From the NCBI GenBank assembly GCA_001600095.1, contig BCIX01000005.1, positions 750,523 through 814,522 of the forward strand: 64,000 nucleotides of DNA. Direction: 5' to 3'. Of this stretch, positions 44,604 to 56,421 are shown piece by piece; position 1 is the stretch's first letter; each line of letters begins with the position of its first letter. A program made the position numbers and the translations under genes. Origin of the DNA: Bullera alba. Taxonomy: Eukaryota; Basidiomycota; Tremellomycetes; Tremellales; Bulleraceae. The notes beneath the pieces are model-generated. The model searched no databases. It was not told where the DNA came from and saw nothing but the letters and a program-made list of their open reading frames with translations.

Positions 44604-47600
44604 TTACAACAATGGTGGCACGGAAACGATCGAGACTAGCTCTTTCCAAAATACCCAAGCGAAAGAAGTCATGGGTCTATGACGGAAGAGATTAGCCCCG
44701 ATGAGTCACCAGACTCGAGACGCAGCACCGCACTCACCTCGTTCTCAAAACGCTGTTCATCTCCTCCTCTTCCGCCTCGCCTGCGTCGTGGCCTCCCCAC
44801 ATCCCCTTGTTCCGCTCCGCCTCCCACTGCTCAACGTGCTCCCGCTCGTACGTGAGCGCGTAAGCGTGCCTCGCCAAGACTTGCATCGGGTCAAGAGCGC
44901 CCGTGAAGGTCAATCCGATGAATTGCGCTACGGCAGCTTCGTACGCTTCCCGATTATGCGCCTCGTAAGCATCTTTGAGCGGTTCCTACTCAGTAATCAG
45001 CAAAGTCCAACGGATCTCTCCCGGTGAATTGCTACAATGACTCACGTTCAAGTTCTGATCTCTTGCCCGCTTTCTCCTTCGATTTGCGATCGCTATACCA
45101 GCTGGAATCTCGGGCTCTGTGACTCGGTATCTGCAACACCGAGTGTTCAGCTTGATCATACGTGTTGCGTGTTTGGACTTGGACTCACCGTCTCATGTCA
45201 TAATGCATATCGGCCTCGTATCTCGCTTTGATAGGTCGAAGCCTTTCGAGGAGCGACTCGTAGACTTGGTACTGGGTAATTCTCGGGTCGGTCGGATATC
45301 CGAGCTTTTTGAGATCACAAGGCCGGAAATGGGGATCTGGTTGCACCTGCAAAGAGATGAGTATACTATCCGAAAATCGTCCCCGTTAGACTGGTCGTAC
45401 GTACCACACGGAAGATTTTACCAAGCACCTTCTCACTGGGATAGATCTGCTTGTTGCCATCCTGATCAAGCGATGAGAAACGTCCCTGCAAGTTTCAATG
45501 CGGTCACCTACTTTGTCCATGAAGTCTGGCCACAATTTAGGTCTCATTCTGGGATCCAAGGTCGCAGCGATTCCAGCTAATCCGAGTCAGTGTCTTGCCC
45601 AAATCAAATCAGGTATTGTGCTCACTCTTCGCGAAATCGACACTGAGACGGGGATCAGGTTAGCAGACATTTCGCTTGTTCTTCGACCACTGAGACTTAC
45701 GCAGTCTACAAAGATGAACGTTAGCCTATGCAAGCATTTACTTGTTCAGAACTTACACTATGAATCGTCGACAGCTTCATGCTGAACTCGTGGAAGGGGG
45801 AATGAATGTCCGAGTTGGCTAGATGCCAATAATCAACCTGACCAAGCATGTCGTTCAGAATGTATTGGACAAAGTTCTACAGGCGCTCAGCGTCGCTCAA
45901 AGACTCCACCTTGAGATACTTACCTCGTTGAGATCTGCCTGCGTGACATGCTTGACTCGATGTGGCTCTGGCGCAGTGTAGTCCATCGGTTCTTGGTTCT
46001 TCAATGGCTGCACAAATCGCTGATCCCAGATGAGTGTGTAGTCTGTTCTTGCCAGTCAGCGAGACTATCCCGATTGACGCGTTCTCAACACGAGGATATA
46101 CTGACCATCGCCGTCAAGATCTCCACCTCCTAGCCTATGGTATCGATTAGCATCATTACATGCACTGCAGAGACCACTGACATATTTGGCAAATCTCGGT
46201 CACCCTTCACACTGAACACGATGACGTTTTTGAGGTGTCTCAATTCTGGCCTGTCCACAGCAAAGGTCCGTCTCACGTCACCTGTATTTGGCATCAGCGA
46301 AGGATGTTCGGACGAAGTAAGAATGAGGGCTGCGACAAACCCGGATGGACTATCACCAATGTCAGCATATGGCTCAACCGCAGCCTGGAATCCACTCACG
46401 CGCAGGAGCACGACAGATGAGGACTTCCGACACCACGACTTGAGGCTCGACTTCCTCACTCTCCTGATACTGACAGAACACCTCATTTTCCTCAAGGGTG
46501 CCGGACTCGTCCGCGATCCCTGTCGGCAAATCAGAAAGGCAGCACAGCCGACCGCTCGTAGTTGCTCACCGATCAGGAAAACGCCGCCATCGAGTTTCAC
46601 TCTGGCCTTCCATTTGAGGTCTTGGAGTGCTCTGCACTCGATGATAGCAGCGATGTCAAGTACTAGGGGGTCGGCGTGATAGCCCGCTTTGATCAAGGTC
46701 GCCAATGGGAACTAATCGGTGTTCAGTCAAATCACATGACAAGCCCTCGCGCAGCTTACCTCGGAGCAAAGCCCGATCAAACGAGAATCATCCTTGTTTG
46801 TCCGATTGTACTTGACTCGATCTCTGAATCCCTTCAGACTGTCCACGGCGCGGATGAAGATGTCGATGATCAATTGCTCAGGTACGCCGTTGGCGCACAT
46901 GATCATGATGAACTGTCGGTTCAAGAAGGCCACTTGGTATTTAGCGAGCTATTTTCAGGTCAACTCCACTCTCTAACTAATGTCTTATCGGCTCGTGACT
47001 CACTCTGACGACATTCAGATCCGTGAGGTCGCTTTTGAACTTGATGGTAGAATCCCTCAGCCTGACTTCTTGATCAGATGCCAGATTCGGCCAACAGCCA
47101 AGAACCCCTTTGGCACCGCTAGAATAGATATCTTCAGCTCGATGAGACAATCATCAGATATGGCGCACTCACCCAAGTCGGAACTGAATAGCCGATGGCA
47201 ATGCATTGATTCCCTTGGTGGTTCCCAGCGCGGCTGCAGCCATTCGCATGACCTCTCTTCCTGCTACTCCGACACCATCGGTGAAGCAGTAACCATTGCG
47301 TTTGACATCGGCCAGCGGCTTGCCAAGCTGAATCTCGATGTTGACGATTCGACTGGTACTGAAGGGCTGGATGACCGTTAGCATTCCACGGTGGGACTAC
47401 AGGCAGAGACTCACCAAACCCATACGAGCGGCGTGCTTGGCGACAATAGTCTCGTCGACGTTACCCATCCACCTTCTCAGCTCCAGACCGTCAATTCGCT
47501 TGACGTCGATGAACCAGACGGCGTGGTCTCTGCAGCGTGATATTAGCGATGGACCTGTCTGACAACTATTGGAGCGGATCGCCTACTTCTGCTGAGATGA

Positions 47601-49362
47601 CGATGACGCGACCGGCATAAAAGTCCTGCCGCCGAGTACGATACCGTGCTGTAGAGCTCGCCTGACCCGTGCCATGACTCCAGCAGATTTGAGGATCTTG
47701 TCCATTTCTTTCGTACTGTCTTGCACCTAAAATGGCATGAGCTGGATTTCACGTCGTGAAAGAACGGCGAGGACACTCACAAACAGCCTATCTTCCTCGT
47801 CGGAGAACTGGACTCTGATGATTGCATCGAGCTTGTCCTTGTATCGTCTGGTGACACTGTTGGATGGCTCTTGCTGGGGAGGTCCGATGACCAGTCGGGT
47901 AGGCGTCACGAGGACAGTCCTAATCATGACGAGATGCTTCTGCTCGGGCGGTGTAAGGTGCTTGAGATAGTCTGCTTTACCTACATCGCTGTCAATATCC
48001 AACTGAGAGACCTGAGTGCACAGGTGTACTCACGACGAATGACGGCTGCTGGATTTCTGATTCGCTCCTCGTTGTAAAGACTCTCCAAGATTCGGTTCTG
48101 TAACCGTTCTTGGTCCTCGGGGCTTTTGCTCTCCGATCCAACTTTCGACTGACCCACTTTGGTACAAGCCTTCAAGGCGAGGAGGCAATCGCGGATTTGG
48201 CCCGGCCTGATGATCGAATGAGCAATCAGGCCTTCGATGAGGGTTCGCGTGGAGAATCGGATATCGGAAAGGTTTTGCACATGGTAGACGTTTTGAAACA
48301 CGTCACCGTCGCCCTTCTTGACGATGATTCGGCGTCGGCTCGACGAGAGCAGGTCCAGTTCAGGATCCCTAGCGGCAAGGCTTTTGAAGTTGGCAGCACA
48401 TTGACGCAGAAGTCGAAGGTTTGCCGCGTTCAGGTCGAATGTCCATCTCCAAGTGTTGAAGAATGTGGGCTGAATACGTCAGACAACGGGTACAGTGTCG
48501 AGGGTCTTCACTCACATAGGCACATGGTCCTTCTGGGATCGCTGGAATAGGTCCACAGTCTAGCTCTTTCTGCGATGTCAAGCATGAGCTACGCCAATGC
48601 CCCTCTCGGCAAGCAGACCACTCACCAAGGTCGAGACCGCAAAGTCCATTGCTGTTGCTCTTCTCTTGGTATCCCGCTCTCTCCTCCCGAATCCGTTTCT
48701 CTCCTTCAACTCGCCTCTCTTTTCGAAGTCGACGTAGAATCTAGGTGGTCGTCGACAATTGATGGTGACAGTGACGTGAGTGAGACCGGCCGCCGTACTA
48801 CCTTCGTCGATCATAATACCTTGCGCGGCGATGTCATCAAAAGCGAATTCAGCGTCCAGCGGTTTCAATGCCGGAGGAAGCCCTTCTGCCCCCATCATCA
48901 ATTTCGCTTTGATCATAAGAATCTCCCGCTTCATGTTGAATGCGAGGTATGATTTCCCGAATTGTGGCTCGAGGCGTGCTTGGTGCCCGTGGTGCCCTCT
49001 AGGTCGGTGAGGGATGGTAGTCTCGTCGGGACCGTATTCGCAACCGACTCCGAGCATCTTTGAATCTCATCAGCCAAAGGCAAATCCACGCCTGGATTTG
49101 AATTGAGCGGACGCACCTGTATGAATTCTCTGCCGACCAGACTTCCCATAGCTATTGCGGTTGGCCAGAACTGATATTTGATATGCTCCTCTTCTGGTCT
49201 CGGGGCTTTCGACGACCATTGGGTCGCAGCAACATTTGTCAAGGTCTCCTTCACGGGTTTGTTATGGTGTTGAAGGCGTCCGTACTGCCGGTTCATCACG
49301 AGATCCTCCACACCAAACTGATTTCGCGCCCCCTGTCGGCGAGCTTGGGCATTGCTGGGCAT
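44604..49362 (-). CDS. RDP1: RNA-dependent RNA polymerase (RNAi, QDE-1/RDP1 type)
   Basis: This eukaryotic RdRP makes double-stranded RNA for silencing of transposons. It has many exons. Conserved blocks in order: FFNTWRWTFDLNAAN and QNVYHVQNLSDIRFSTR; PGQIRDCLLALKAC; VMIRTVLVTPTRLVIGPPQQ, EPSNSVTRRYKDK and RVQFSDEEDRL; CFTDGVGVAGREVMR; FIMIMCANGVPEQL; KWKARVKLDGGVFLIG; HPGDVRRTF; and the catalytic loop VIVFSVKGDRDLPNM-x-GGGDLDGD (GGDLDGD at 46108-46128). All three Asp of the DxDGD centre are intact. It ends FAWVFWKELVSI and a stop at 44604. The ATG at 49362 is the first in its exon, but a further upstream exon cannot be excluded. Roughly 1100-1200 residues. No frameshift seen, so the gene looks functional. 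Fungal relatives act in the nucleus or perinuclear bodies. Confidence 0.93.
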
Positions 49363-49511
49363 TTTGGCGCTTATATGATAATGAGGTGTTCTCAAGAACT
49401 ATTAGACAAGGATTGGAATCAATCCGTCAAGATGGACAGGAGTTTGACTTGCAGTAAGAATCAAGTTCCAGCGATCACAAGTTTGGTCCTGGTCGGTCAG
49501 ATAGCATGTAG

Positions 49512-49811
49512 ATCAGGCGTATCTATCTTGATGATCTGACCACACAATGCAGAATACCGGTCGTCGTCGTCCAGCTAGCCCACCCAGTTGAAGCTATCAC
49601 CTCTTATCCTACTGTAGAAGGATTCGCCAAGAAAGCCTTCTCGCTGACCGAGGACCAAATGGACAATCAGAGTCGACGCGCTCGAGAGATGCGCCGTGAC
49701 CGTCACAGACTGATCTCCAGTTCGTCAAGAAGAGGAGTCGTTGATGGGTGGGAGGTGGTGAGATGTAGGAAGATAGCAGCCCGCGTACAGTCGACTAAGG
49801 TAACGCTCTGA
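49512..49811 (+). other. Ambiguous coding-like frame, possibly a gene fragment
   Basis: A plus-strand frame of 99 codons with no ATG at its start reads IPVVVVQLAHPVEAITSYPT, then EGFAKKAFSLTEDQMDNQSR, and ends in QSTKVTL before a TGA. A GTAAGA donor at about 49455 and a CAG acceptor at about 49553 would join it in frame to an upstream piece reading GLESIRQDGQEFDLQ. Codon choice looks coding. However, the minus strand over 49703-49963 also has an ATG-led frame with a hydrophobic block (SSSYFGLHFQSVTLVDC) that could be an RDP1 upstream exon. I cannot decide between the two. Confidence 0.25.
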
Positions 49812-50060
49812 AAGTGGAGGCCAAAATAGGACGAGGAGGAGAGATGCACGGACAGTTCACCCTCGCGCGTGGCAGTCACGTGGGAGAGGGGCCGCTGGTG
49901 GCAAACTGAGCGTCGGGCAGGCAGCGAGCGAGATCGAAGAGAAGCGAACTGCGGCCTGCGCATCTTTCACGTCCTGCACACTTTGCACCTCTACTACAGC
50001 TGCATCGAGGTAGGCGAGTGAGCTGACCTTGCTGGAGACTGTTCCCAGCCGCTGTCCGCT

Positions 50061-50573
50061 TCATACTGGTCTGCGTATCAGAGAAGTGACATTTTCTGAT
50101 ACGGTCACCATGCGATTGCGGACGGGGATGACGGTGGCGTACGCCGGCGTCAGAGAGCTAGAGAGTAGAGAGGAGCCGAGATGCTCTGTACCTGTGCAAT
50201 GCACTTCCGGCCGGAATTGAGTACCAGTATCTCGTACGAGGCAGAGAATGCTGGGGCCCAAATCTAAACTCTCAGAAATAGTGTCATACCAATACGGCAT
50301 GGACCAGTAATCCCGATGGAGCCATGGGCTGATACAGCTGCGTCCTGGCACAGCAGACTCTGGTGGGCTGTAGGCACCGTTGCACGAGGAGTAGAACCTT
50401 ACCATTGCACTACGGAGCGATGAGATTTGCAGAAGGCTGGAGCCTGGAGGCAGGAGGACTGATCCGAATTCCGACGGGAATCGCGGGATGTGTAATGGGG
50501 CACATCGCCGATCTCGAGTCGTGGCGCGACAGAATGCAATTGCAGCTAATGTCGAGCTGTCTGTTGATGACAT
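50061..50573 (-). other. Unsupported 170-residue open frame
   Basis: ATG-initiated and uninterrupted, but the translation is rich in Ser, Arg and Cys, with no recognised domain, signal peptide or homologue. It may be an orphan gene or chance. Confidence 0.15.
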
Positions 50574-52370
50574 TCATCATAGTTTGGGAGACAATTACGT
50601 GCATATTGGGTCAATGCGATGAAAGATCGATGACTCATTTCTACGTATCGCGCCACTCGATATCATTGATCACAACTCTCAACTTCATAAGCTTTCCACT
50701 CATGGTCGTCGAGAATTGAAATTATACGGACTATCGAGCACATAGTGCTTGCCGCTTTGAAGATGACAAGCTCCCAAAACGGTATGTATGGCATATGCTG
50801 ACGGTACTATCAGCCTGCAAAAGTCAGCTCGTGACCGTGAGTGCGGCACTTGCGAGTTGCGAGCCCACAATGTGTCAATGTCCACCCGGTCATCTCGAGC
50901 GGCAACGAGGATACAGATCGGGATCCGCCATGCGAGTTGCCCATGGCCGTGTTTCACGCTTCATCTTCATGGTCCATAGAGCCGCCCATAGGTATGCAGG
51001 TCATACACGAGGCCCTGGTCACATCGAGTTAGGCGCTCGGTGAGTTGAGACTCAGAACCGGCATACTGCCAGGTGACCTCGGGTGACTATTGGACACTAT
51101 TGACACTGACAGAGCACAACAGAGCGACTACCTGGCATGCTCGCCACCTCGCCGATCGTTGAGAGAGCGTCTGAAGACCGAAAGACCCGGCCGTGAAGTT
51201 CTCAGCTTGGAGTGGAGGACCGTGGCGGCGTGGAGGGCTGTGACGAGAGCGGAGAGAGCTGACGATAGGATCCTCTGCTGAGCACACTGGCCTTCCCTGA
51301 AGGGCTTGAGCGATTGTATGGTCGTCGCACGTCACTCGTCGTCGGAACTCGGAGGTCAGTTTGTCGGGCCAGCTTGATGTTTGAGCTGATCCAGTGACAA
51401 GGATGGTCCGAGTCTCAAGCTGCTCAAGCCCTCACGCAGGTTCAGGGCCGGCCCCGGCCAGGCCAGCTCGGGAGCAGCCGCGTCCCGAAGAGCTTTGAGC
51501 CCGGGGACGGCAAGGTGCTCGACCGCTCGAGCCTACCAGTAGCTACCAGTCTATCGCGCAGCCTCAAGTTGTCGAGCTTACCCAGGCCTACCCCAGCTTG
51601 AGCCATCTCGACCTGTGAGCGCGCTCGAACACCGCTGGCGCTCGGAGCCTCGGACGCTCGGCTTTGTGATCTGGCTCTACTCGGCTGCCGTCGGCAAGCG
51701 ATTAAGAACACTGGAGAAGCAGGGAGAAGCATAATTGCACGCTAATAAGGGTATCAGAATGGAAAGCCCCCGGTCCCTCGGGTCTAATGCCGTGCCTGAT
51801 CTGCGAGCGATTAGTACATATTCCTTTGGACGTGACAGTTAATAAGTCTTGGATCTGATTAAGCTCTGGCGTCCTCTGACCCGCTCTTGCCCGCTTTTCC
51901 CGACGAAAGTGGGAACTTTGTTCGATTTCACGTCCCATCTGTTCGGAACGCAAAAACACGTAAACAAGACAGAGATGACCATCGACATGCTTCTCTTGGG
52001 CGCAACGCCATCCGAGCGAACATGGACGATGAAACGAAAGAGGCGCATTCGCGTGACGTGACAACAAGAAGATGGGCGGACTCGACATGTCCACGGACTT
52101 TCATCTTCGAGATAAGGTCTGTCGCGATCGTATCATGACACACTTAGAGACAAGACTCTCGCAATCGAGAGCAAAAGTTCGAGCCTATCCTCTTTCGTCG
52201 ACGTCAGTGTAGATCGGTCGACACCAGCGGCGAAGACGAGTAGGTATAAGGCGACGCGATCGCAGTACGACAGTCGCTCTTCCTTCGCCCCATTTCTCGG
52301 TTCGGAAATCCTCGTAGAGTCGTAGCCAGCTTAGACAACAGCTCGAGAGGCAGCAAGTCAGCAACTCATC

Positions 52371-55284
52371 ATGTTTTCGCCAAGTTTCCTCACGATAATC
52401 GCCCTTGGCCTGCTCTCCACTAGCAACGCACTCCCCGGAACACCTCTTGGGCCCCGTCGGCAGGACCGGGATGTCGTCCTTGAGGCTCGAGCCGCTGCCA
52501 CTGCCATATCATCGGTAGTCTACAAGACATCCACCTACAGTCTTTCTGGGTGCTACCAGGATTCGGCATCAACTCGTCTGTTGACAGGTTCATACAGAGG
52601 GTCGGCTGCTTTGGCACCCGGTGCCTGTGTGCGGCTATGTGCCGACCAGGGTTTCAAGATTTCTGGTGTCGAGTCTGGCTTCCAGGTGAGTGCTTGTGTG
52701 CTCTGTATCACTTCCCTCCCGCCAATCCGAAACAAATCCCCGTCACATCACTCTTCAAAAATGAACATTGCGATCAGCCGTGGTTGGAATTGCAATCCCA
52801 CCAGGACGAGGCCGTTCTTGATCTCTGCTCAGGTCCCTTTGCTGACAGCTCTCCTCCTGATTCACAGTGCTTCTGCGGCAACTCGTTGGATGCGACCAAG
52901 AAGGTCGCCGATTCACGCTGTGACGTTACCTGCAATGGAGATGCCAAATCTCTCTGCGGTGGAGATGGTTTCCTGAACGCCTATAACCTTGTTTCAGCTC
53001 CAGTCTCCACCAGCTCCAGTGCAGTGAAAACCACAACTGTCAAACCAGTCTCCTCAACCTCGAAGGCGGCCTCGAGCACGACTCCTATAGCTCCGACGAC
53101 GACCAAAACGTCTGTGCCTGCCATAACATCGGTGGTCTACAAATCCTCCACCTATACCCTTTCTGGGTGCTACCAGGATTCGGCATCAACCCGTCTATTG
53201 ACAGGCTCATACAGAGGATCGGCTGCTATGGCACCCGGTGCCTGCGTGGGGCTATGTGCCGATCAGGGTTTCAAGATATCCGGTGTCGAGTCGGGCTTCC
53301 AGGTGAGTGCTTGTATGCTCAGTGCTATTCCCTCCAGCCAGTCTGAAACAGAATCCTACCACTTCACCCTCCAGAGAATCACTTCGCCCTCCAGAGATGA
53401 ACATTGCGATCAGCCGTGCTCGGATCTTCATGCCACCACGATGAGGCCGTTCTTGACCCCTGCTCAGGTCACCTTGCTGACAGCCCTCCCTCTTGATTCA
53501 CAGTGCTTCTGCGGCAACTCGTTGGATGCGACCAAGAAGGTGGCCGATTCGCGCTGTGACGTTGCCTGCAGCGGAGATGCCAAAACGCTCTGTGGTGGAA
53601 ATGGTTTCCTCAACGCCTATAACTTGGTTCCAGCTCCAGTCTCCACCAGTGCAGTGATAACCACGACTGTCAAACCAGTTTCATCGACCTCGAAATCTGC
53701 ACCTGCACCGTCCGGCACCGCTCCTGGGTGTATCGGAGCCTGTGACGCCGAGATCGGAGCCCCTGCTCCTGCCGCTGGAGCTAGAGCTGCGTTGTATGCG
53801 CATCATATGGTCGGAAACGTGAGTAGTGATCGTGATCGTTAGCCCGAAACCAGCTCACCCAGTCTGTAGACCTACTCATATACCCAAGCGACGTGGGCAG
53901 ATGATGTCGCGCTCGCAGCTGGTGCAGGCATTGATGGATTCGCACTCAACTTTGGCAACTTTGACTGGCAGTACCCTAGGATCGACCAGGCCTATGCGGC
54001 TGCTGGAGCTTATGGCAACAACTTTAAGACCTTTTTGTGAGCTAGGCGGGCCCGTTCGTGATCTTTGCGATGCTGACGATCGTGGAACAGATCCTTTGAC
54101 ATGACCGTCGTGCCCTGTACTTCGGCTCAAAACGCCATCGACCACGCCAAACTGATTGCCAAGTACGCCAATTCTACCTCGCAGGCGACTTTCATGTCGA
54201 AGACACTTGTCTCGACGTTCTCTGGTGAATACTGCACCTATGGTCAGAGTAATCTGACACAAGGATGGGGCTACCTACGGACCCAACTCCGAGCCCTTGG
54301 TGTCGAGATGTTCCTGGTTCCCGCGCTATTCATGGAGCCTTCGCAATTCGCTGCCAACCCGTGGTTTGACGGCGAATTCAACTGGGACTCTGGATGGCCT
54401 GTCGGCGATGCGAAGACCAAAGATCTCACTACCGCCAGTGATCTCGCTTACATGACCGCGCTGGGCTCCAGATCGTACATGGCATCTATCAGTCCCAACT
54501 TTTTCACCTACTACGGTCCCAGCTCATGGAACAAGAACTGGATCTACCGAGCCGACGGCTGGTTGCTGGCGAGAAGGATGGAACAGTTGATCCAGATGAG
54601 GAATAAAGTGCGATTGGCCGAAATCGTCTCTTGGAACGGTGAGTGGGATCGACAGAAAGCTACGCGACTCATACTGACACTTTCCCCCTAGATTATGGAG
54701 AGTCTCATTACATTGGACCCATCCGAGCCGACCAGCCGAACTCCCAAGGATGGACTAATGGCATGCCACATAGTAAGTACTCATACAGCGATCTTGCCTT
54801 TCACCTGCTTACTTTGTTGCAGCCGCCTGGCTCCAGCTCATCGCATACTACGCGCCGGCTTACAAGACCGGAGCCTATCCACGAATCACCCAGGACAGCA
54901 TGTTCCTCTGGTCCAGGCCGCATCCTAACGACGCAAACCCGACCAACCCTACCAACGCTCGACCCACGAATTGGCAGTACACCGATGACAACCTCTACGC
55001 TGTTGTATTGCTCACCGCTCCCGCCACGGTCACCATCACCAGCGGCACCAACAAAGGCACATGGTCACTCCCAGCCGGTCTGTCCAAGTTGAGCTTGGCC
55101 AACCAGCCCGGGTCCATAGGCGGCAAGATTGTCCGAGGCTCCACCACCGTCAAGACGTATGACTCGGGAGATTCGTTTGTCTACACAACGTGAGTGAACG
55201 AATCAGCCGGTATTAGATGTATGCTGACCGTGTTTTAGTCGACCGGTGGACTACAACTACAACTACTTTGTCGCCCAAGCTTAG
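52371..55284 (+). CDS. Secreted GH71 alpha-1,3-glucanase with two WSC domains
   Basis: Family GH71 enzymes cut the alpha-1,3-glucan of fungal walls. The ATG at 52371 gives a signal peptide (MFSPSFLTIIALGLLSTSNA). Two WSC domains (about residues 57-150 and 202-295) start with SLSGCYQDSASTRLLTGS and TLSGCYQDSASTRLLTGS and contain CFCGNSLDATKKVADSRCDV and LCGG. Each is split by an intron at the same place (52686-52867 and 53303-53503, phase 0). A Thr/Ser linker (TTTVKPVSSTSK) follows each. The catalytic domain starts near residue 330 (AALYAHHMVGN), with GIDGFALNFGNFDWQY, NFKTFLSFDMT, and WNDYGESHYIGPIRADQPNS, which carry the family's acidic residues. It ends YNYNYFVAQA; stop 55282-55284. About 760 residues over eight exons. 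WSC plus GH71 suggests wall anchoring for self-wall remodelling or mycoparasitism. Confidence 0.93.
53359..53398 (+). repeat. 20-bp tandem duplication inside the second WSC intron
   Basis: Two near-identical 20-nt units (53359-53378, 53379-53398; one mismatch at A/G plus the last base) lie in the second WSC intron and account for its extra length over the first (201 against 182 nt). Confidence 0.75.
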
Positions 55285-55447
55285 TCACAAGCACGACAAA
55301 CAGGGAACTTCTGCTTGATCTGCAGTTCCATATCTAAATGTTACATATCTAGACAGTATAGTATAGACGACTCGTGACGACTATCATAGAGGGGATCCAA
55401 GGATTATAATGATTATGCAACGCCTTTGACGATGCGGGTGGAGCGGG

Positions 55448-56421
55448 CTACTCTCGGAGCCAGGCCTGGGTCCTCAACTTCTTCTCCTGCGCTTTCTTCC
55501 TGAACCGCTCCTTCGGCGACGTCAGCTCGACATTTTCTGATGGTGTTCACCACATTCAACTCACCATATCCTTCTTCGTAATCTTTTTGTTTGACACAAC
55601 GCCTGATTCCTCGTCTCGTTTTCGCTTGGCATTCTCTTCAGCCTTTTGCTTCTCCCAAGCGTCTACATCGAAGTAGTGCGAGTTCATCCTCTTGGCCCGG
55701 TTGTACTCGTCGAGATGGTCCACGCTGTAGCTGTAATCCGCCGGTGTGAACCGTCCAGTCCGGGCGTTGAAAAGTGCCGTCTGAGATGATGGTCCGCCTG
55801 CTGCGGATCCTCGTTGAGCGGGTGGTAGCAGGTGTGCGAGGTCAGGGTCTATGTCGGGAGGGACGCCATAAGTGGTATGGCCTGAGGCATCGGTAGTAGG
55901 TGGCGGACCAGCAGGCAAGGGAGGCTGTTCTTTTGGTAAAGGTGGAGCAGTTGACGCTGCCTGAGCTGCTTCGGGTTGAAGAGGGTTCGTCCAGGTCACA
56001 GCGCCAGTCTGGGTGTTCCAGAAGTACCATGCTGTGATCATGAGTCAGAGACGCAATGTGAGATGGTGTTGTGCGACTTGCTGTACTCACCATTCTGCTC
56101 CGGAGACCAAACCGCTTGCCAAGGCTGTTCTGAGCCTTGGGGACCTCCAGCATCCCCAGTCTGCTTTCCTTTTCCCTTGACATTCACACTACCTCCAGGC
56201 AGTGACTCGGCTGCTGGATCCCATTCGTCCTCTGGTTCTTCATCTCCCTTCGTTCCTGCTCCTTCGTGAGCCTGTTCGTCCGAGCCTCCTGAAGATTCTG
56301 CTTTCTCTATCATAGCATTGGATTTGGTTGCCTCGGCTGACTGCTCCGGAAGACTGACAGCAGCTGCAGGCGGCGAAGGTGAAGCCTCCTCCACTGTCGG
56401 CTGCTTCGACGACGAAGCCAT
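55448..56421 (-). CDS. WW-domain protein
   Basis: The ATG at 56421 gives an Ala/Ser/Glu-rich start with EDEWDPAAESLPGG. The WW domain is joined across an intron: QPWQAVWSPEQN then AWYFWNTQTGAVTWTNPL, showing the two Trp, the aromatic pair and the final Pro. A Pro-rich segment (PPLPKEQPPLPAGPPP) follows, then a conserved-looking helix ALFNARTGRFTPADYSYS and YNRAKRMNSHYFDVDAWEKQ. The last exon (55536-55448) adds LTSPKERFRKKAQEKKLRTQ and ends AWLRE. The charged C-terminus with a terminal AWL motif is seen in fungal WW proteins tied to splicing or transcription. The exact role is not known to me. Three exons, all in frame. Confidence 0.82.

Larger units (their letters stand above)
49363..52370. 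other. Long gene-poor stretch upstream of the GH71 gene
   Basis: About 3 kb between RDP1 and the GH71 gene. It contains an ambiguous coding-like frame near its left end and a 170-residue frame at 50061-50573 (listed separately), then GC-rich DNA near 51440-51600 with repeated CCGGCC/GGCCAG words. No transposon ends, repeats or tRNA were recognised. Confidence 0.5.
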
